Shown piece by piece: positions 61,341 to 64,000 of a DNA stretch of 64,000 nt. Made by a program: the position numbers and the translations under genes. Below the pieces are notes generated by a model, which was not told the DNA's origin, made no database searches, and was given only the letters and a program-made list of their open reading frames with translations. This DNA comes from Aulostomus chinensis. Its lineage: Eukaryota > Chordata > Actinopteri > Syngnathiformes > Aulostomidae. The stretch's first letter is position 1; every line of letters begins with the position of its first letter. The stretch lies in contig JBBMOA010000040.1 in assembly GCA_037954235.1 (NCBI GenBank), forward strand, positions 1 through 64,000, given 5' to 3'.

Positions 61341-64000
61341 GGTTGAAACTTGACTGAAAACTCACTTTGAACAAAAGTTATGGCTGTTTTGTATCACAGG
61401 TCACAAATAGCGTTTTCTCAGCGAGAGAAGGCCAAAATGAACACTTCATGCATAACTCCTGTATTTTGAGGAAAACTGCCTGAAATCAACCTCTAACTTC
61501 TCTTTTATGCATCTTTCTATGCTTTCAGGTTGAAACTTGACTGAAAACTCACTTTGAACAAAAGTTATGGCTGTTTTGTATCACAGGTCACAAATATTTT
61601 TTTCCCAGCGAGAGAAGGCCAAAATGAACATTTTATGTATAACTCCTGTATTTTGAGGAAAACTGCATAAAATCCACCTGTAACTTAATTTTAATGCATA
61701 ATTCTATGCTTTCAGGTTGAAACTTGACAGAAAACTCACTTTGAACAAAAGTTATGGCTGTTTTGTATCACAGGTCACAAATAGCGTTTTCTCAGCGAGA
61801 GAAGGCAAAAATGAACACTTCATGCATAACTCCTGTATTTTGAGGAAAACTGCCTGAAATCCACCTCTAACTTCAAGTATATGCATCTTTCTATGCTTTC
61901 AGGTTGAAACTAGACTGAAAACTCACTTTGAACAAAAGTTTTGGCTGTTTTGTATCACAGGTCCCAAATAGTGTTTTCTCAGCGAGAGAAGGTCAAAATG
62001 AACACTTCATGCATAACTCCTGTATTTTCAGGAAAACTGAGTGAAATCCACCTCTAACTTGAAGTCTATGCATCTTTCTATGCTTTCAGGTTGAAACTTG
62101 ACTGAAAACTCACTTTGAAAAAAAGTTATGATAGTTTTTTATCATAGGTCACAAATAGCGTTTTCTCAGCGAGAGAAGGCCAAAATGAAAACTTCATGCA
62201 TAACTTCTGTATTTTGATGAAAACTCACTGAAATCCACCTGTAACTTCAAGTTTATGCATCTTTCTATGCTTTCAGGTTGAAACTTGACTGAAAACTCAC
62301 TTTGAACAAAAGTTATGGCTGTTTTGTATCACAGGTCACAAATAGCGTTTTCTCAGCGAGAGAAGGCCAAAATGAACACTTCATGCATAACTCCTGTATT
62401 TTTAGGAAAACTGCCTGAAATCAACCTCTAACTTCTCTTTTATGCATCTTTCTATGCTTTCAGGTTGAAACTTGACTGAAAACTCACTTTGAACAAAAGT
62501 TATGGCTGTTTTGTATCACAGGTCACAAATATTTTTTTCCCAGCGAGAGAAGGCCAAAATGAACATTTTATGTATAACTCCTGTATTTTGAGGAAAACTG
62601 CATAAAATCCACCTGTAACTTAATTTTAATGCATAATTCTATGCTTTCAGGTTGAAACTTGACAGAAAACTCACTTTGAACAAAAGTTATGGCTGTTTTG
62701 TATCACAGGTCACAAATAGCGTTTTCTCAGCGAGAGAAGGCAAAAATGAACACTTCATGCATAACTCCTGTATTTTGAGGAAAACTGCCTGAAATCCACC
62801 TCTAACTTCAAGTATATGCATCTTTCTATGCTTTCAGGTTGAAACTAGACTGAAAACTCACTTTGAACAAAAGTTTTGGCTGTTTTGTATCACAGGTCCC
62901 AAATAGTGTTTTCTCTGCGACAGAAGGTCAAAATGAACACTTCATGCATAACTCCTGTATTTTCAGGAAAACTGAGTGAAATCCACCTCTAACTTGAAGT
63001 CTATGCATCTTTCTATGCTTTCAGGTTGAAACTTGACTGAAAACTCACTTTGAAAAAAAGTTATGATAGTTTTTTATCATAGGTCACAAATAGCGTTTTC
63101 TCAGCGAGAGAAGGCCAAAATGAAAACTTCATGCATAACTTCTGTATTTTGATGAAAACTCACTGAAATCCACCATTAACTTCAAGTTTATGCATCTTTC
63201 TATGCTTTCAGGTTGAAACTTGACTGAAAACTCACTTTGAACAAAAGTTATGGCTGTTTTGTATCACAGGTCACAAATAGCGTTTTCTCAGCGAGAGAAG
63301 GCCAAAATGAACACTTCATGCATAACTCCTGTATTTTGAGGAAAACTGCCTGAAATCAACCTCTAACTTCTCTTTTATGCATCTTTCTATGCTTTCAGGT
63401 TGAAACTTGACTGAAAACTCACTTTGAACAAAAGTTATGGCTGTTTTGTATCACAGGTCACAAATATTTTTTTCCCAGCGAGAGAAGGCCAAAATGAACA
63501 TTTTATGTATAACTCCTGTATTTTGAGGAAAACTGCATAAAATCCACCTGTAACTTAATTTTAATGCATAATTCTATGCTTTCAGGTTGAAACTTGACAG
63601 AAAACTCACTTTGAACAAAAGTTATGGCTGTTTTGTATCACAGGTCACAAATAGCGTTTTCTCAGCGAGAGAAGGCAAAAATGAACACTTCATGCATAAC
63701 TCCTGTATTTTGAGGAAAACTGCCTGAAATCCACCTCTAACTTCAAGTATATGCATCTTTCTATGCTTTCAGGTTGAAACTAGACTGAAAACTCACTTTG
63801 AACAAAAGTTTTGGCTGTTTTGTATCACAGGTCCCAAATAGTGTTTTCTCTGCGACAGAAGGTCAAAATGAACACTTCATGCATAACTCCTGTATTTTCA
63901 GGAAAACTGAGTGAAATCCACCTCTAACTTGAAGTCTATGCATCTTTCTATGCTTTCAGGTTGAAACTTGACTGAAAACTCACTTTGAAAAAAAGTTATG
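61341..64000. repeat. 935-bp five-monomer higher-order repeat
   Basis: Units run 61341-62275, 62276-63210 and 63211 to the window end (partial). The distinctive AATATTTTTTTCCCAGC monomer recurs at 61594, 62529 and 63464, exactly 935 bp (5 x 187) apart. The five members are identified by the CCTCTAACTTCTC tail, the seven-T run, TTGACAGAAAACTC with GCAAAAATG, TAGACTG with TTTTGGCTG and GGTCCCAAATAG, and GTTATGATAG with TTCTGTATTTTGATG. Units 2 and 3 differ at only a few visible positions; unit 1 differs slightly more. The repeat probably continues past the window. Confidence 0.92.

Larger units (their letters stand above)
18227..64000. repeat. 187-bp satellite array, block 3 (right, with higher-order repeats)
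   Basis: This is 45.8 kb of uninterrupted head-to-tail monomers in the same orientation as blocks 1 and 2, still running at the window end. The left 5 kb (18.2-23.3 kb) is heterogeneous. From about 23.3 kb, long blocks become near-identical copies of one another, and ten diverged B dimers lie at near-integer monomer spacings. The right end carries a compact 5-monomer repeat. No transposable element or gene is seen in this block. Repeated - strand frames of up to 85 codons exist, but they arise where stop codons happen to be absent from monomer subtypes. Confidence 0.97.

Noticed and set aside
1..64000. CRISPR array
   Set aside because: The repeat unit is 187 bp with no spacer-repeat alternation, and the retrotransposons are vertebrate-type. 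This is a eukaryotic satellite.

Overview
The window looks like vertebrate, most probably teleost fish, heterochromatin. About 56 kb of its 64 kb is one AT-rich tandem satellite. Its basic monomer is 187 bp, and all copies run head to tail in one orientation, roughly 300 monomers by length. The remaining 8 kb is two broken non-LTR retrotransposons of the L2 group (CR1/L2 superfamily). The fish assignment rests on the L2-type ORF2 (endonuclease plus reverse transcriptase), the SGNH-esterase end of ORF1, and the L2-type 3' ends with TTGCC tails. I found no host protein-coding gene, tRNA, rRNA or CRISPR array, and nothing prokaryotic.

Layout: satellite block 1 (1-8373); L2 copy 1 on the + strand (8374-12296), flanked by a 6-bp TTTTAT target duplication; satellite block 2 (12297-14290); L2 copy 2 on the - strand (14291-18226), which replaced about 26 bp of a monomer; satellite block 3 (18227-64000). 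The two L2 copies are 3923 and 3936 bp long. Both are truncated within about 50 bp of each other in the last part of ORF1. Copy 1 has three in-frame stops in ORF2. Copy 2 has one TAG inside the reverse transcriptase and a frameshift in its ORF1 remnant. Both keep a YADD active site, and both end in a stem-loop, TACAAATAAA and TTGCC repeats.

The satellite is not a plain monomer array. Fourteen copies of a strongly diverged dimer (about 371 bp, called the B dimer here) are spaced at near-integer multiples of 187 bp (4, 14, 19, 22, 20, 25, 21, 25, 18, 20, 17 and about 19 monomers). They mark higher-order repeats. Between about 23.3 and 42.2 kb, near-identical blocks recur at 8.4-8.6 kb offsets, with indels of exactly one or five monomers, as expected from in-register unequal exchange. 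A separate 5-monomer, 935-bp higher-order repeat is active at the right end (61341-64000). Other duplicated segments lie at 42.9-49.9, 48.6/50.8 and 54.6/58.5 kb. The left part is more heterogeneous and carries both retrotransposons, as expected for an older array edge.

The small open frames of 60-85 codons in the satellite are by-products of the repeat, not genes. The most interesting content is the mixed-age higher-order satellite with its diverged dimer and the matched 3' ends of the two L2 copies. A centromeric role is possible but cannot be shown from sequence alone.
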